From Devosia sp. YIM 151766 (lineage in GTDB: Bacteria; Pseudomonadota; Alphaproteobacteria; Rhizobiales; Devosiaceae), in contig NZ_CP127251.1 of the NCBI RefSeq assembly GCF_030285925.1, forward strand, positions 124,001 to 188,000: a DNA stretch of 64,000 nucleotides. Direction: 5' to 3'. A program made the position numbers and the translations under genes. This document shows positions 43,930 through 52,415 of this stretch, piece after piece (the stretch's first letter is position 1; the number at the start of each line of letters is the position of its first letter). Under the pieces are notes generated by a model, which saw only the letters and a program-made list of their open reading frames with translations, searched no databases and was not told where the DNA came from.

Positions 43930-44883
43930 TCAGGAAACCAGTGGCTCCAGGCGCTCGCGCACCCGGCGGCGCAGAGAATCCCGGAGTTCGCGATAGGCAT
44001 TGAGCACCAGTTCGCGGCTGCCTTCCACCAGAGATGGGTCATCCACCGTCCAGTGCTCGACCGCCCCGGCCTCCAGACCCTTCTTCCTGACCGCCTCGGG
44101 GGCGTCTTCGGACAGGGTAATGACGAGGTCGAAATGGTTGGCGACCAGTTCGTCCAGGATATGGGGTGTATGCACCGACATATCAATGCCGATCTCCTCC
44201 ATGACCTCATAGACGAATTGATCGGCCTTGCCGCCATCGACGCCGACCGAGCGGGCGATGAGCCGGCCGGGAAAGGCCTGGCGCGCCAGGGCGGCGGCGA
44301 TGGGCGAGCGCACCGAATTCATCGAGCAGACAAACAGCACGCTGGGCAATTTGCTGGTCGCCTCGTCGATGCGGCTGGCATAGGGCTGCACCGCGCAGAT
44401 CAGGGTGAACAGCCGCCGCGCCGTGTTGAGATCGATGATGATCTTGTTGGTGAGGCGGGTGCGCAGCAATTCGGCCGCCTCGTTGTGCATGCCGCGCCTG
44501 GCCATGTCGACGGTCTCGATCTGGAAGGGCTGGGCCGAGCGGATCGCCTCGTAATAGGCGTCGCGGATGCGGAAATAATCGCGGATCAGCCGGCGGAACG
44601 GGGTCAGCGACAGATAATGGGCGGCGATGGGCTGGAAGGTCTCGGGATTGCGCACATCGAGCAGGATATAATTGCCGACAATGGATACGTGCAGCGCATA
44701 GGGGCCTTCGGCCGCGACCCGCGCCGGCTTGAAGCTATTGTCCTCCAGCAGGTCATAGATGGCGATGCGCCATTCATGCACCTCGTCGGGGTCGATCGAG
44801 GTGATGGTATTGGGATCGAGCGTGACAATGACCAGCCGGTCCTTGCTGGCGGCGGCCTGCCCATTGCCCATCGAGATGCTCAA
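43930..44883 (-). CDS. UPF0262 domain fused to low-molecular-weight protein phosphatase
   Basis: A 317-residue two-domain protein. Residues about 1-167 match UPF0262, a rhizobial family of unknown function (DEVHEWRIAIYDLLEDNSF, HYLSLTPFRRLIRDYFRIRDAYYEAIRSA, VDMARRGMHNEAAELLRTRL, TARRLFTLICAVQ). Residues about 180-317 form a low-molecular-weight phosphatase / arsenate-reductase-like domain with the P-loop C186-SMNSV-R192-S and the acid Asp in TVDDPS (281-283). Both catalytic residues are present, so activity is plausible. In other rhizobia, to my knowledge, these are two adjacent genes in the same hisD-infA position; here no stop separates them. It overlaps hisD by four bases. Confidence 0.88.
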   Translation of the reverse strand: MSISMGNGQAAASKDRLVIVTLDPNTITSIDPDEVHEWRIAIYDLLEDNSFKPARVAAEGPYALHVSIVGNYILLDVRNPETFQPIAAHYLSLTPFRRLIRDYFRIRDAYYEAIRSAQPFQIETVDMARRGMHNEAAELLRTRLTNKIIIDLNTARRLFTLICAVQPYASRIDEATSKLPSVLFVCSMNSVRSPIAAALARQAFPGRLIARSVGVDGGKADQFVYEVMEEIGIDMSVHTPHILDELVANHFDLVITLSEDAPEAVRKKGLEAGAVEHWTVDDPSLVEGSRELVLNAYRELRDSLRRRVRERLEPLVS

Positions 44884-46172
44884 GCGTTCAACCGGATGGA
44901 AATCGACCGGCCATGGCCATCGAGGCCCTCGACCTCGGCTATGGTCACCGCCGGCTCGGCCAGGGCCGCCAGCGCCGCAGGCGTGCAGCCCAGCAGCGAG
45001 GTGCGCTTCATGAAGTCCAAGACGCCCAGCCCCGAAGCGAAGCGCGCCGAGCGGGCAGTGGGCAGGACGTGGTTGGAGCCGCCGACATAATCGCCGATGG
45101 CCTCGGGCGTGTGATGGCCGAGAAAGATTGCGCCGGCATGGCGGATGGAGGGCAATAGAACCTGCGGATCGTCCAGCGCCAGTTCGACATGTTCGGAAGC
45201 GATGCGGTTGGCGAGCATGGCGGCTTCGTCGAGCGAGCCGACCGTGATGACGGCGCCGAATTCCTCCCAGCCCTGGCGGGCAATGTCCTGCTTGGGCAGC
45301 AGCGCCAGCTGCCGGTCCATTTCCGCCTCGACGGCATCGGCCAGCCCGGCATCCACAGTGACGAGAATGGACTGGGCCCCGGCCCCGTGCTCGGCCTGGG
45401 CGATGAGGTCGGCGGCGATCCAGGCCGGATTGGCGGTGCCATCGGCGATGACCAGGATTTCGGAGGGGCCGGCGATCATGTCGATGCCCACCTGGCCGAA
45501 AACCTGGCGCTTGGCGCTGGCCACATAGGCATTGCCGGGACCGACCACCTTGTCGACCCGCGCTATGCTCGCCGTGCCATAGGCGAGGGCGGCCACGGCC
45601 TGAGCCCCGCCAATGCGGTAGATTTCGGTGACGCCGGCAATCTCGGCGGCGGCGAGAATGGCGGGAGCGATCTCGCCATTGGGCGTCGGCACGACCATGG
45701 CGATGCGCTCCACACCCGCCACGCGCGCCGGCACGGCGTTCATGAGCACCGAGGAGGGATAGGAGGCCAGCCCGCCGGGCACATAGATGCCGACCGCATC
45801 CACGGCGGTCCAGCGGGTGCCCAGGGTGACGCCAAGGGCATCGGTATAGAGCTGATCTTCCGGCTTCTGCTTCTGGTGATGCGCCTTGATGCGGTCATGC
45901 GCCGTTTGCAGCGCCGCGCGGACCCGGTCCGGCACCTGCCGGGCAGCGGCGGCGATGTCCTGTTCGGTGAAGGCGAGGGTCGAGGCACTGATCCCGGCCT
46001 TGTCGAACTTGTTGGTCAGCTCCACCAGCGCCGCGTCGCCGCGCGTCCGCACATCCTCGATGATGGTGGCGACGATGTCGCCGACATCCTTGCTCGCCTC
46101 GCGCTTGCCGTCGAGGAGCAGGGAGAATTGCCGTTCGAAATCGGCGGCGGCGCTATCGAGGCGAAGAGGCAT
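44880..46172 (-). CDS. hisD: Histidinol dehydrogenase
   Basis: A 430-residue zinc enzyme doing the last two oxidations of histidine synthesis, histidinol to histidine with two NAD. Conserved blocks: GIYVPGGLASYPSSVLMNAVPARVAGV, YRIGGAQAVAALAYGT, KVVGPGNAYVASAKRQVFGQVGIDMIAGPSEILVIAD, DLIAQAEHG with zinc ligands, and NRIASEHVEL with the catalytic Glu-His. I use ATG 46172, where homology starts; the frame is open 29 codons further. It is followed by the UPF0262-phosphatase fusion with a four-base overlap and preceded by DUF2948. Confidence 0.96.
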   Translation of the reverse strand: MPLRLDSAAADFERQFSLLLDGKREASKDVGDIVATIIEDVRTRGDAALVELTNKFDKAGISASTLAFTEQDIAAAARQVPDRVRAALQTAHDRIKAHHQKQKPEDQLYTDALGVTLGTRWTAVDAVGIYVPGGLASYPSSVLMNAVPARVAGVERIAMVVPTPNGEIAPAILAAAEIAGVTEIYRIGGAQAVAALAYGTASIARVDKVVGPGNAYVASAKRQVFGQVGIDMIAGPSEILVIADGTANPAWIAADLIAQAEHGAGAQSILVTVDAGLADAVEAEMDRQLALLPKQDIARQGWEEFGAVITVGSLDEAAMLANRIASEHVELALDDPQVLLPSIRHAGAIFLGHHTPEAIGDYVGGSNHVLPTARSARFASGLGVLDFMKRTSLLGCTPAALAALAEPAVTIAEVEGLDGHGRSISIRLNA

Positions 46173-46261
46173 GGAAAGCTTTCTAGCGAGGGGAGGAGAG
46201 CGGGGCACAAGGCCGGCATCTGGCCGGGGCATGGAGGCAGAGGCCGTCCGGGCGGCCATTG

Positions 46262-46693
46262 CTAATCCAGCGCATGCACCGGCTTGCCGGAGGCGGCCCA
46301 GGCGGCGCCGAGATCGGCGAGGCGGGCTTCGAGATAATCGACGCTGAGCCGCACCGTGCCGCCACCGGCAAAGCGCAGCTCGACCAGGCCGGCGGGCGGG
46401 TCCTCTTGGTCGAAATGGATGGCGAGCAGTTCCAGCACGCCTTCGGGCGCCGCCGGATCGAAACCGGCATAGGCCACATGGCTGACGCCGTCGAAATGCA
46501 GGGCGGCGCGCTTGCGCAGCGCCTTGGTGCGGGGTTTGTCGCTGGTCCAGTCGAAGCGGTTCATCAGCAGCGCGAAGCGGCGGTCGCCGCGGGCATAGCC
46601 CATATCGGCCACGCGGATGACGGCATCCTGCACATGGGCGGACACAACTTCGAGGTCTTCACTGTCAAGCGCGATGAGCTTGAGATCGGTCAT
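46262..46693 (-). CDS. DUF2948 family protein
   Basis: A 143-residue protein of unknown function, a family mostly seen upstream of hisD in rhizobia. MTDLKLIALDSEDLEVVSAHVQDAVIRVADMGYARGDRRFALLMNRFDW is the typical start, and VRLSVDYLEARLADLGAAW the end. No signal peptide or helix. It lies 89 bases upstream of hisD. murA, its usual upstream neighbour, is missing; an unrelated ABC operon ends there. Confidence 0.88.
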   Translation of the reverse strand: MTDLKLIALDSEDLEVVSAHVQDAVIRVADMGYARGDRRFALLMNRFDWTSDKPRTKALRKRAALHFDGVSHVAYAGFDPAAPEGVLELLAIHFDQEDPPAGLVELRFAGGGTVRLSVDYLEARLADLGAAWAASGKPVHALD

Positions 46694-46840
46694 GGCGGAG
46701 GCCCTATTGGTGATTGCAGCCTATCTGGTCAAGCCGATCCCGATCTACAAGGTTGCTGGCAGCGGGGCAATGCGCCGCGTGTGATTAAGGGGAGCCGGAT
46801 GGGCCAGCGCCACCGGCCGATCGGCGCCGCTGGCGGTCCC

Positions 46841-48481
46841 TCACGCCACTTTGGAAATGTCCGGCACGGCGTCGAGCAGCATCCTGGTGTAATCCGCCTG
46901 CGGATTGTCGAAGATGGCATCGGTGGGACCCTTTTCCACCAGGATGCCGTTGTGCAGCACGCCGACAGCGGTGGACATCTGCCGCACCACCGCCAGGTTA
47001 TGGCTGATCAGCAGATAGGTCAGCCCGAATTCGGCCTGCAATTCGCTCATCAGGTCCAGCACCTGCGCCTGCACCGAAACGTCGAGCGCCGAGGTGGGCT
47101 CGTCGCAGACGATGAATTCGGGCTGGCTGGACAGGGCCCGCGCAATGGCGATGCGCTGGCGCTGGCCGCCGGAAAATTCATGCGGGAACTTGCGCATGAC
47201 CGATGGATCGAGGCGCACGCGGCGCAGCAATTCGGCCACGCGGTCCTCGACTTCGGCGCGCCCGCGGGCAATGCCCAGGGTCCGCATCGGCTCGGCGACG
47301 ATATCGGCCACGCGCCAGCGCGGATTGAGGCTGGCATAGGGGTCCTGGAAGATCATCTGCACGCGCTTGCGGCGCTCCTGATGGCCCTTGCCGCCGGCCC
47401 AGATATCGTGGCCATCGACCAGGATGTGCCCGGAAGTGGGACGCAGCAAGCCGACGATCATCTTGGCGCAGGTGGACTTGCCCGAGCCCGATTCACCCAC
47501 CAGGCCGAAGGTCTCGCCCCGGGGAATGGTGAAGCTGACATCGTTGACGGCCCGGAAGATCTCGGTCTTGCCCGGCAGCAATTTGGTGAAGCTGCCCGCG
47601 CCGATCTCGAAATCGCGGACCAGGTTCTTCACCTGCACATAGGCGCCGTCGTCATTGGCGGTCTCGCTGGGGGCAAGCGCATTGTCCTGGCGCTGGATGG
47701 TGGGAATGGATTCGATCAGCTTGATCGTATAGGGCTCGCGCGGGCGGCGGATGATATCCCCCACCGTGCCGGTCTCCACCACCGTACCCTGATGCATCAC
47801 CACCATGCGGTCGGCCGTCTGGGCGATGACGCCCATATCGTGGGTGATCAGCATGACCGCCGCGCCATGGCTGGAGCAGAGCTTCTTCAGCACCTTGATG
47901 ATCTGGGCCTGCACCGAGACGTCGAGCGCCGAGGTCGGCTCGTCGGCGATGATCAGTTCCGGCCCGGCGGCGATGGCCAGGGCGATCACCACGCGCTGGC
48001 GCATGCCGCCCGAAAACTGGTGCGGATAGGAATCGATGCGCTCGGCCGCCTTGGGAATGCCGGCCTCGACCAGCAGGTCGATGGCCTTCTGGCGCGCTTC
48101 AGCCTCCGAGAGCGGCAAATGCGTGCGGATGGTCTCCACCAATTGCTCGCCCACCGTATAGAGCGGATTGAGGCTGGTCAGCGGGTCCTGGAACACCATG
48201 CCGATGCGCTTGCCGCGCAGCCGCGCCTTCTGCTCCTCGGACAGATTGTCGATGCGCTCGCCCTTGAGGCGGATTTCGCCGCTGGCAATATGGCCGGGCG
48301 GCTCGATCAGGCCGATGACGGCCGAGCCGGTCATCGATTTGCCGGCGCCCGATTCCCCCACCACGCCGACGACTTCGCCGGGCATGATGTCGAAGGAAAC
48401 GCCGTTGACGGCGCGGAAGACGTCTTTGCGGAAGGGGAACTCGACGACGAGGTCCCTGATGGAAAGAACCGGCTCGGTCAT
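46841..48481 (-). CDS. Dipeptide/oligopeptide ABC transporter ATP-binding protein (fused DppD-DppF)
   Basis: A 546-residue protein with two complete nucleotide-binding domains joined in one chain. First: Walker [15 protein letters not shown] (about 37-50), signature [14 protein letters not shown], Walker [13 protein letters not shown]. Second: Walker [16 protein letters not shown] near 320, signature [15 protein letters not shown], Walker [13 protein letters not shown]. It powers the two permeases encoded just before it, and its start overlaps the DppC-like stop by one base. Fusion of both ATPases is frequent in alphaproteobacterial peptide transporters. Last gene of the operon; 147 bases separate it from DUF2948. 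Confidence 0.93.
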   Translation of the reverse strand: MTEPVLSIRDLVVEFPFRKDVFRAVNGVSFDIMPGEVVGVVGESGAGKSMTGSAVIGLIEPPGHIASGEIRLKGERIDNLSEEQKARLRGKRIGMVFQDPLTSLNPLYTVGEQLVETIRTHLPLSEAEARQKAIDLLVEAGIPKAAERIDSYPHQFSGGMRQRVVIALAIAAGPELIIADEPTSALDVSVQAQIIKVLKKLCSSHGAAVMLITHDMGVIAQTADRMVVMHQGTVVETGTVGDIIRRPREPYTIKLIESIPTIQRQDNALAPSETANDDGAYVQVKNLVRDFEIGAGSFTKLLPGKTEIFRAVNDVSFTIPRGETFGLVGESGSGKSTCAKMIVGLLRPTSGHILVDGHDIWAGGKGHQERRKRVQMIFQDPYASLNPRWRVADIVAEPMRTLGIARGRAEVEDRVAELLRRVRLDPSVMRKFPHEFSGGQRQRIAIARALSSQPEFIVCDEPTSALDVSVQAQVLDLMSELQAEFGLTYLLISHNLAVVRQMSTAVGVLHNGILVEKGPTDAIFDNPQADYTRMLLDAVPDISKVA

Positions 48482-49440
48482 CAGCGCAACTTCGGGTTGA
48501 GGGCATCGCGGAGCCAGTCACCGAGCAGGTTGACCGACAGGGCGAGCAGGACAAGGGTGATGGCCGGGAAGAGCAGGATCCACCACTCGCCCGAGAACAG
48601 GAATTGCTGGCCGATGCGGATCAGCGTGCCGAGCGAGGGCTGGGTCGGGGGCACGCCGACGCCGAGATAGGACAGCGTGGCTTCCTCGATAATGGCCAGC
48701 GCCAGCCCGATCGTGCCGATGACCAGGACCGGGCCCATCACATTGGGCAGCACGTGGCGCAACAGGATGATGAACGGATTGACCCCCAGGATGCGGGCGG
48801 CCGCCACATAATCCTTCTGCCGCTCGACCATGGTGGCGCCGCGCACGGTACGGGCGAATTGCGCCCAATTGGCCAGGCCGATGGCCAGGATCAGCACCCA
48901 CATGGCCGCGCCTTCCTGCTGGTTGGGCGGAATGAGGCCGCGCGCCACCCCGAAGATCAGCAGGGCGATGAGAATGGCCGGGAAGGAGAGCTGCACGTCG
49001 GCGACGCGCATGATGACGGCATCGATCACGCCGCCCACATAGCCGGCGACCAGGCCGAGGCCGACCCCCATCACCATGGCGAAGAGCGTCGCCATCACGC
49101 CGACGAAAAGCGAGACGCGGCTGCCATACATGATGGTCGAGAACACGTCGCGTCCCTGATTGTCGGTGCCCATCAGGAAATATTTGCCGGAGAAGGAGGA
49201 CGAATTGGGTGGCGTGAAGCCGTCCATCAGGTTCAGCGTTGCCGGATTGAACGGATTATAGGGGGCGATCCAGGGGGCCAGGACTGCCATCAGGATCAGC
49301 ACCGCCGCCACGATGGAGGCGACGATGGTGACCGGCGAGTGCCGGTAGGACCACAGGATGTCGGACCCGATAAACGTCTTCCACCGCGAGGTTTTGGCGG
49401 CGATTACTGGCTGCTCGGGCGAATGGGGCAGATCGGTCAC
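48481..49440 (-). CDS. Dipeptide/oligopeptide ABC transporter permease (DppC type)
   Basis: A 319-residue permease with an N-terminal OppC domain (IGSDILWSYRHSPVTIVASIVAAVLILMAVLAPWIAPYNPF), the periplasmic FLMGTDNQGRDVFSTIMYGSRVSLFVG signature, and the EAA loop KDYVAAARILGVNPFIILLRHVLPNVMGPVLVIGT (about 210-244). Six helices. Six bases after the DppB-like stop. Confidence 0.94.
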   Translation of the reverse strand: MTDLPHSPEQPVIAAKTSRWKTFIGSDILWSYRHSPVTIVASIVAAVLILMAVLAPWIAPYNPFNPATLNLMDGFTPPNSSSFSGKYFLMGTDNQGRDVFSTIMYGSRVSLFVGVMATLFAMVMGVGLGLVAGYVGGVIDAVIMRVADVQLSFPAILIALLIFGVARGLIPPNQQEGAAMWVLILAIGLANWAQFARTVRGATMVERQKDYVAAARILGVNPFIILLRHVLPNVMGPVLVIGTIGLALAIIEEATLSYLGVGVPPTQPSLGTLIRIGQQFLFSGEWWILLFPAITLVLLALSVNLLGDWLRDALNPKLR

Positions 49441-49446
49441 CAGATC

Positions 49447-50427
49447 TTACCTCCCGGACTTGGCGCCGTCGCGCAGGCGCGGATCGACGATGAAATAGAG
49501 GATGTCGACGATGAGGTTGATGACCACGAAGACCAGCGCCACGAAGACGAGATAGGCGGCCATGACCGGAACGTCGACGACGGCGACGGAATTGACGAAG
49601 AGCGAACCGACGCCCGGCCATTGGAACACCGTTTCGGTGATGATGGCGAAGGCGATGACCGAACCCAGTTGCAGCCCGGTTATGGTAATGACCGGCACCA
49701 TAGTGTTCTTGAGCGCGTGGCCGAAATTGATCGCCCGCTGGCTGAGACCCCTGGCCTTGGCGAAGCGGATGTAATCGGTGCGCAGCACTTCGAGCATTTC
49801 CGCCCGCACCAGGCGCATGATCAGGGTCAGCTGGAACAGCGACAGGGTGATGGCCGGCAGGATCAGCGAGCGCAGGCCCGATTCGGTGAGCAGCCCGGTG
49901 CGCCACCAGCCCAGATCGACCACTTGCCCGCGCCCGAACGAGGGCAGCCATTTCAATTCGACCGCAAAGATGTAGATCAGGCCGATGCCGATGAGAAAGG
50001 TGGGCAGCGACACGCCGATCAGCGAGGCGGTCATGATGACGCCGGACGAGAAAGCGCGCGGCCGCAAAGCGGTGTAGATGCCCAGGAACACCCCGACGGT
50101 CACTGCGACGGTGACCGAGGCGACGGCGAGTTCGATCGTCGCCGGCAGGCGGTCCAGGATCAGTTGGCTGACCGGTTGCTGCAGGCGGTAGGAGATGCCG
50201 AACTGCCCTTGCAGGGCATTGATGATGAAATGATAGAATTGGACGTAGAACGGCTCGTTCAGGCCCAGCCTTTCGCGCAGGGCCTCATGGTCGGCCATGG
50301 TGGAATCCTGGCCCAGCATCGAGGAGACGGGGTCGCCCACATAGCGAAAGACCAGGAATGCGATGAAGGCCACGACGAGCATGACGATGATCGATTGCAG
50401 CAGGCGGCGGGCAATGAAGGCCAGCAT
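49447..50427 (-). CDS. Dipeptide/oligopeptide ABC transporter permease (DppB type)
   Basis: A 326-residue permease. MLAFIARRLLQSIIVMLVVAFIAFLVFRYVGDPV is the classic DppB N-terminus; LGLNEPFYVQFYHFIINALQGQFGISYRLQQPV and the EAA-type loop EVLRTDYIRFAKARGLSQRAINFGHALKNTMVPVITITG (about 220-258) confirm the type. A long hairpin separates it from the binding-protein gene upstream. Confidence 0.94.
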   Translation of the reverse strand: MLAFIARRLLQSIIVMLVVAFIAFLVFRYVGDPVSSMLGQDSTMADHEALRERLGLNEPFYVQFYHFIINALQGQFGISYRLQQPVSQLILDRLPATIELAVASVTVAVTVGVFLGIYTALRPRAFSSGVIMTASLIGVSLPTFLIGIGLIYIFAVELKWLPSFGRGQVVDLGWWRTGLLTESGLRSLILPAITLSLFQLTLIMRLVRAEMLEVLRTDYIRFAKARGLSQRAINFGHALKNTMVPVITITGLQLGSVIAFAIITETVFQWPGVGSLFVNSVAVVDVPVMAAYLVFVALVFVVINLIVDILYFIVDPRLRDGAKSGR

Positions 50428-50446
50428 AGGCGCCCTCCAGAATGCA

Positions 50447-50487
50447 GAACCGCCGCGAGAGCTTGATCAGGCTCCGCGCGGCGGTTC
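50447..50487 (-). terminator. Intercistronic hairpin after the binding-protein gene
   Basis: An 11-base-pair perfect stem (GAACCGCCGCG with its inverse) plus an inner GAGC/GCTC, between the binding-protein stop and dppB. Without a T tract it is more likely a partial terminator or RNA stabiliser giving more binding protein than permease. Confidence 0.65.
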
Positions 50488-50502
50488 CGGGCTAAGGGAC
50501 TT

Positions 50503-52080
50503 TTACTCGAAGACAACCGTGGTCATGCGCGGCTGGTCTTCCGGATGCACCGGCAGGGTGATGCCGTCGCGCATGGCATAGGACAGCACCTGGTTGTGGA
50601 TCGGCAGCAAGACGCGGTCGGTCTTCACCACATCCCAGATTTCCGCGATGGTCGCGTCACGCTTGTCGAGATCGGTTTCGGTGCCCAGCGAGATGATCTT
50701 CTCGTCCAGTTCCGGGTTGGTATAGAGCCCGATATTGTAGGTGCCGTGGCTCGACGTCTTGGTATGGACCAGATCGTTGAACACATAGGCGGAGTCGAAG
50801 GTCGGCACACCCCAGCCGAGCAGGTAGAAGTCGGTCTCGTTGTTCAGGATCATCGGGGAGTGCTGGGCCACGGGCCGCGAGGCCAGCGTCACATTGATGC
50901 CGATCTGGCCGAGCATGCCGACATAGGCCTGCGAGATGGCTTCGTCATTGACATAGCGGTCGTTCGGCGTGTCGAGGGTGATGCTGAAGCCGTCCGGATA
51001 GCCGGCCTCGGCGAGCAGGGCCTTGGCCTTTTCCACGTCGGGCGCCGGATAGGCGTCGAGTTCGGGGGTCCAGCCGTTCACGAAGGGCGGGTTGGCAATG
51101 CCGGTCGGGATGGAATTGCCGCGCATCACCACCTGCTGGATCGCATCGCGATCGAGCGCCAGCTCCATGGCCTCACGAACCCTCGGATCGTTGATCGGGT
51201 TGGAATCGGTGATGTTGGAGGATTTCAGCGGCTCGTCGCCAAAGCGGTAACCGAAATAGATGAAGCGGTTTTCCGGGCCGGTCTCGACCTTGAAGCCGGC
51301 CGAATTGCGCAGGCGCTCGATATCCTGGACCGGAACGTCCTGGACGATGTCGACGTCGCCCGAGAGCAGCGCGGCGATACGGGTGGCCGCATCGGTGATC
51401 GGTAGATAGATGATCTCGGTCACGGCGGGAGTGCCGTCCCAATGGTCCTCGAAGGCGTTCAGCACGGTGCGCACGTCGACTTCGCGCGAGACCAGCGTAT
51501 AGGGGCCGGTGCCATTGGTGTTCAATACCGCGTAATTGCTTTCGCCGGCGGCAAAGTCCTGCACATCCTGCAGGTCGTGCTCTTCCGACCAGCCCTTGTC
51601 CATCACGAAAGTATTGGTGATGTTGTTGGGATAGAGCGGGCTCGGGCCGATCATCTGTACTTCGACGGTATAGTCGTCCACAGCGCGGATTTCGGCCACT
51701 TCGGCGTGCAGCTGCCGGAGATTGGAGCTGTCCGAACGCGCGCGGTCGAAGGAGAACACCACGTCTTCGGCGGTGAAATCTTCGCCATTGTGGAACTTCA
51801 CGCCCTCGCGGAGCTTGAACACCCACACGGTCGGATCGTCTTCCTTGATGTGCCATTCGGTGGCCAGACGCGGCACCAGGTTGCCGTCCGTGTCACGGTC
51901 GAGCAGCGTTTCATAGATGTGGTGAGACATCGTATGAGTAACGCCCTGGTTCTGCGAATGCGGATCCAGGGTCAGCGCGTCCGATGCGCGCGCCCAACGG
52001 ATCGTTTCGGCCTGAGCAACACCGGCGAGCATCGTCGAGGCAATAAGAACCGCCGCGATGCGGGTCAGTGATGAATGCAT
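50503..52080 (-). CDS. ABC transporter substrate-binding protein, family 5 (peptide/nickel/sugar oligomer type)
   Basis: A 525-residue periplasmic protein with a Sec signal peptide (MHSSLTRIAAVLIASTMLAGVAQA, cleavage after AQA). The family signature TLDPHSQNQGVTHTMSHHIYETLLDRDTDGNLVPRLATEWHIKEDDPTVWVFKLREGVKFHNGEDFTAEDVVFSFDRA spans about 35-115. Family 5 proteins bind di- or oligopeptides, but some bind sugars or opines, so the ligand is open. First gene of the operon. A perfect palindromic operator lies 103-118 bases upstream of its start. Confidence 0.92.
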   Translation of the reverse strand: MHSSLTRIAAVLIASTMLAGVAQAETIRWARASDALTLDPHSQNQGVTHTMSHHIYETLLDRDTDGNLVPRLATEWHIKEDDPTVWVFKLREGVKFHNGEDFTAEDVVFSFDRARSDSSNLRQLHAEVAEIRAVDDYTVEVQMIGPSPLYPNNITNTFVMDKGWSEEHDLQDVQDFAAGESNYAVLNTNGTGPYTLVSREVDVRTVLNAFEDHWDGTPAVTEIIYLPITDAATRIAALLSGDVDIVQDVPVQDIERLRNSAGFKVETGPENRFIYFGYRFGDEPLKSSNITDSNPINDPRVREAMELALDRDAIQQVVMRGNSIPTGIANPPFVNGWTPELDAYPAPDVEKAKALLAEAGYPDGFSITLDTPNDRYVNDEAISQAYVGMLGQIGINVTLASRPVAQHSPMILNNETDFYLLGWGVPTFDSAYVFNDLVHTKTSSHGTYNIGLYTNPELDEKIISLGTETDLDKRDATIAEIWDVVKTDRVLLPIHNQVLSYAMRDGITLPVHPEDQPRMTTVVFE

Positions 52081-52182
52081 GGAGTTTCTCCCGTTCCTTA
52101 ATTACATCCCCTCGACGATTGATACTTGCCGGGGGCTTGGTCACACAAAAGCCTAGAATGGAAGGGAGCGCAACGAGAATCG

Positions 52183-52198
52183 TTGACCGTTTGGTCAA
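52183..52198. promoter_or_regulatory. Perfect palindrome TTGACC-GTTT-GGTCAA
   Basis: A 16-base inverted repeat typical of TetR-family (or some GntR) operators, in the 335-base gap between the divergent peptide ABC operon and the aldo/keto reductase gene. No TetR gene is in the window. TTGACC could also form part of a -35 element. Confidence 0.55.
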
Positions 52199-52365
52199 TT
52201 GGCGGAGCTCCCTAATGGCTATCCACAAGAATGGACGGTTTTTTACCAATCCGTTCGGTGCCGGCCATTGCCGCTGACCGCGATGGCCAGGTTGCCAGGC
52301 CTGTGCCATCCTGCCCCAAACAGCAAAATCGCCGAACAAAATACCGGCCCGGGCGTTGAAGGCCT

Positions 52366-52413
52366 GGATGACCGAAGACCCGGACGATCGAAGAACTGGA
52401 CGATCAAGGAGAG
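52366..52413 (+). repeat. Three 16-base tandem repeats before the aldo/keto reductase
   Basis: GGATGACCGAAGACCC, GGACGATCGAAGAACT and GGACGATCAAGGAGAG follow each other exactly at 52366, 52382 and 52398. Adjacent copies agree at 12 and 11 of 16 positions. The last copy contains the ribosome binding site (AAGGAGAG) of the reductase gene. The rest of the 52081-52415 gap holds only the palindrome described above. Confidence 0.55.
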
Positions 52414-52415
52414 AA

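Noticed and set aside
46259-48670. 803-codon open frame opposite DUF2948 and the peptide ATPase
   Set aside because: Antisense shadow of a two-domain ATPase; no recognisable protein features.
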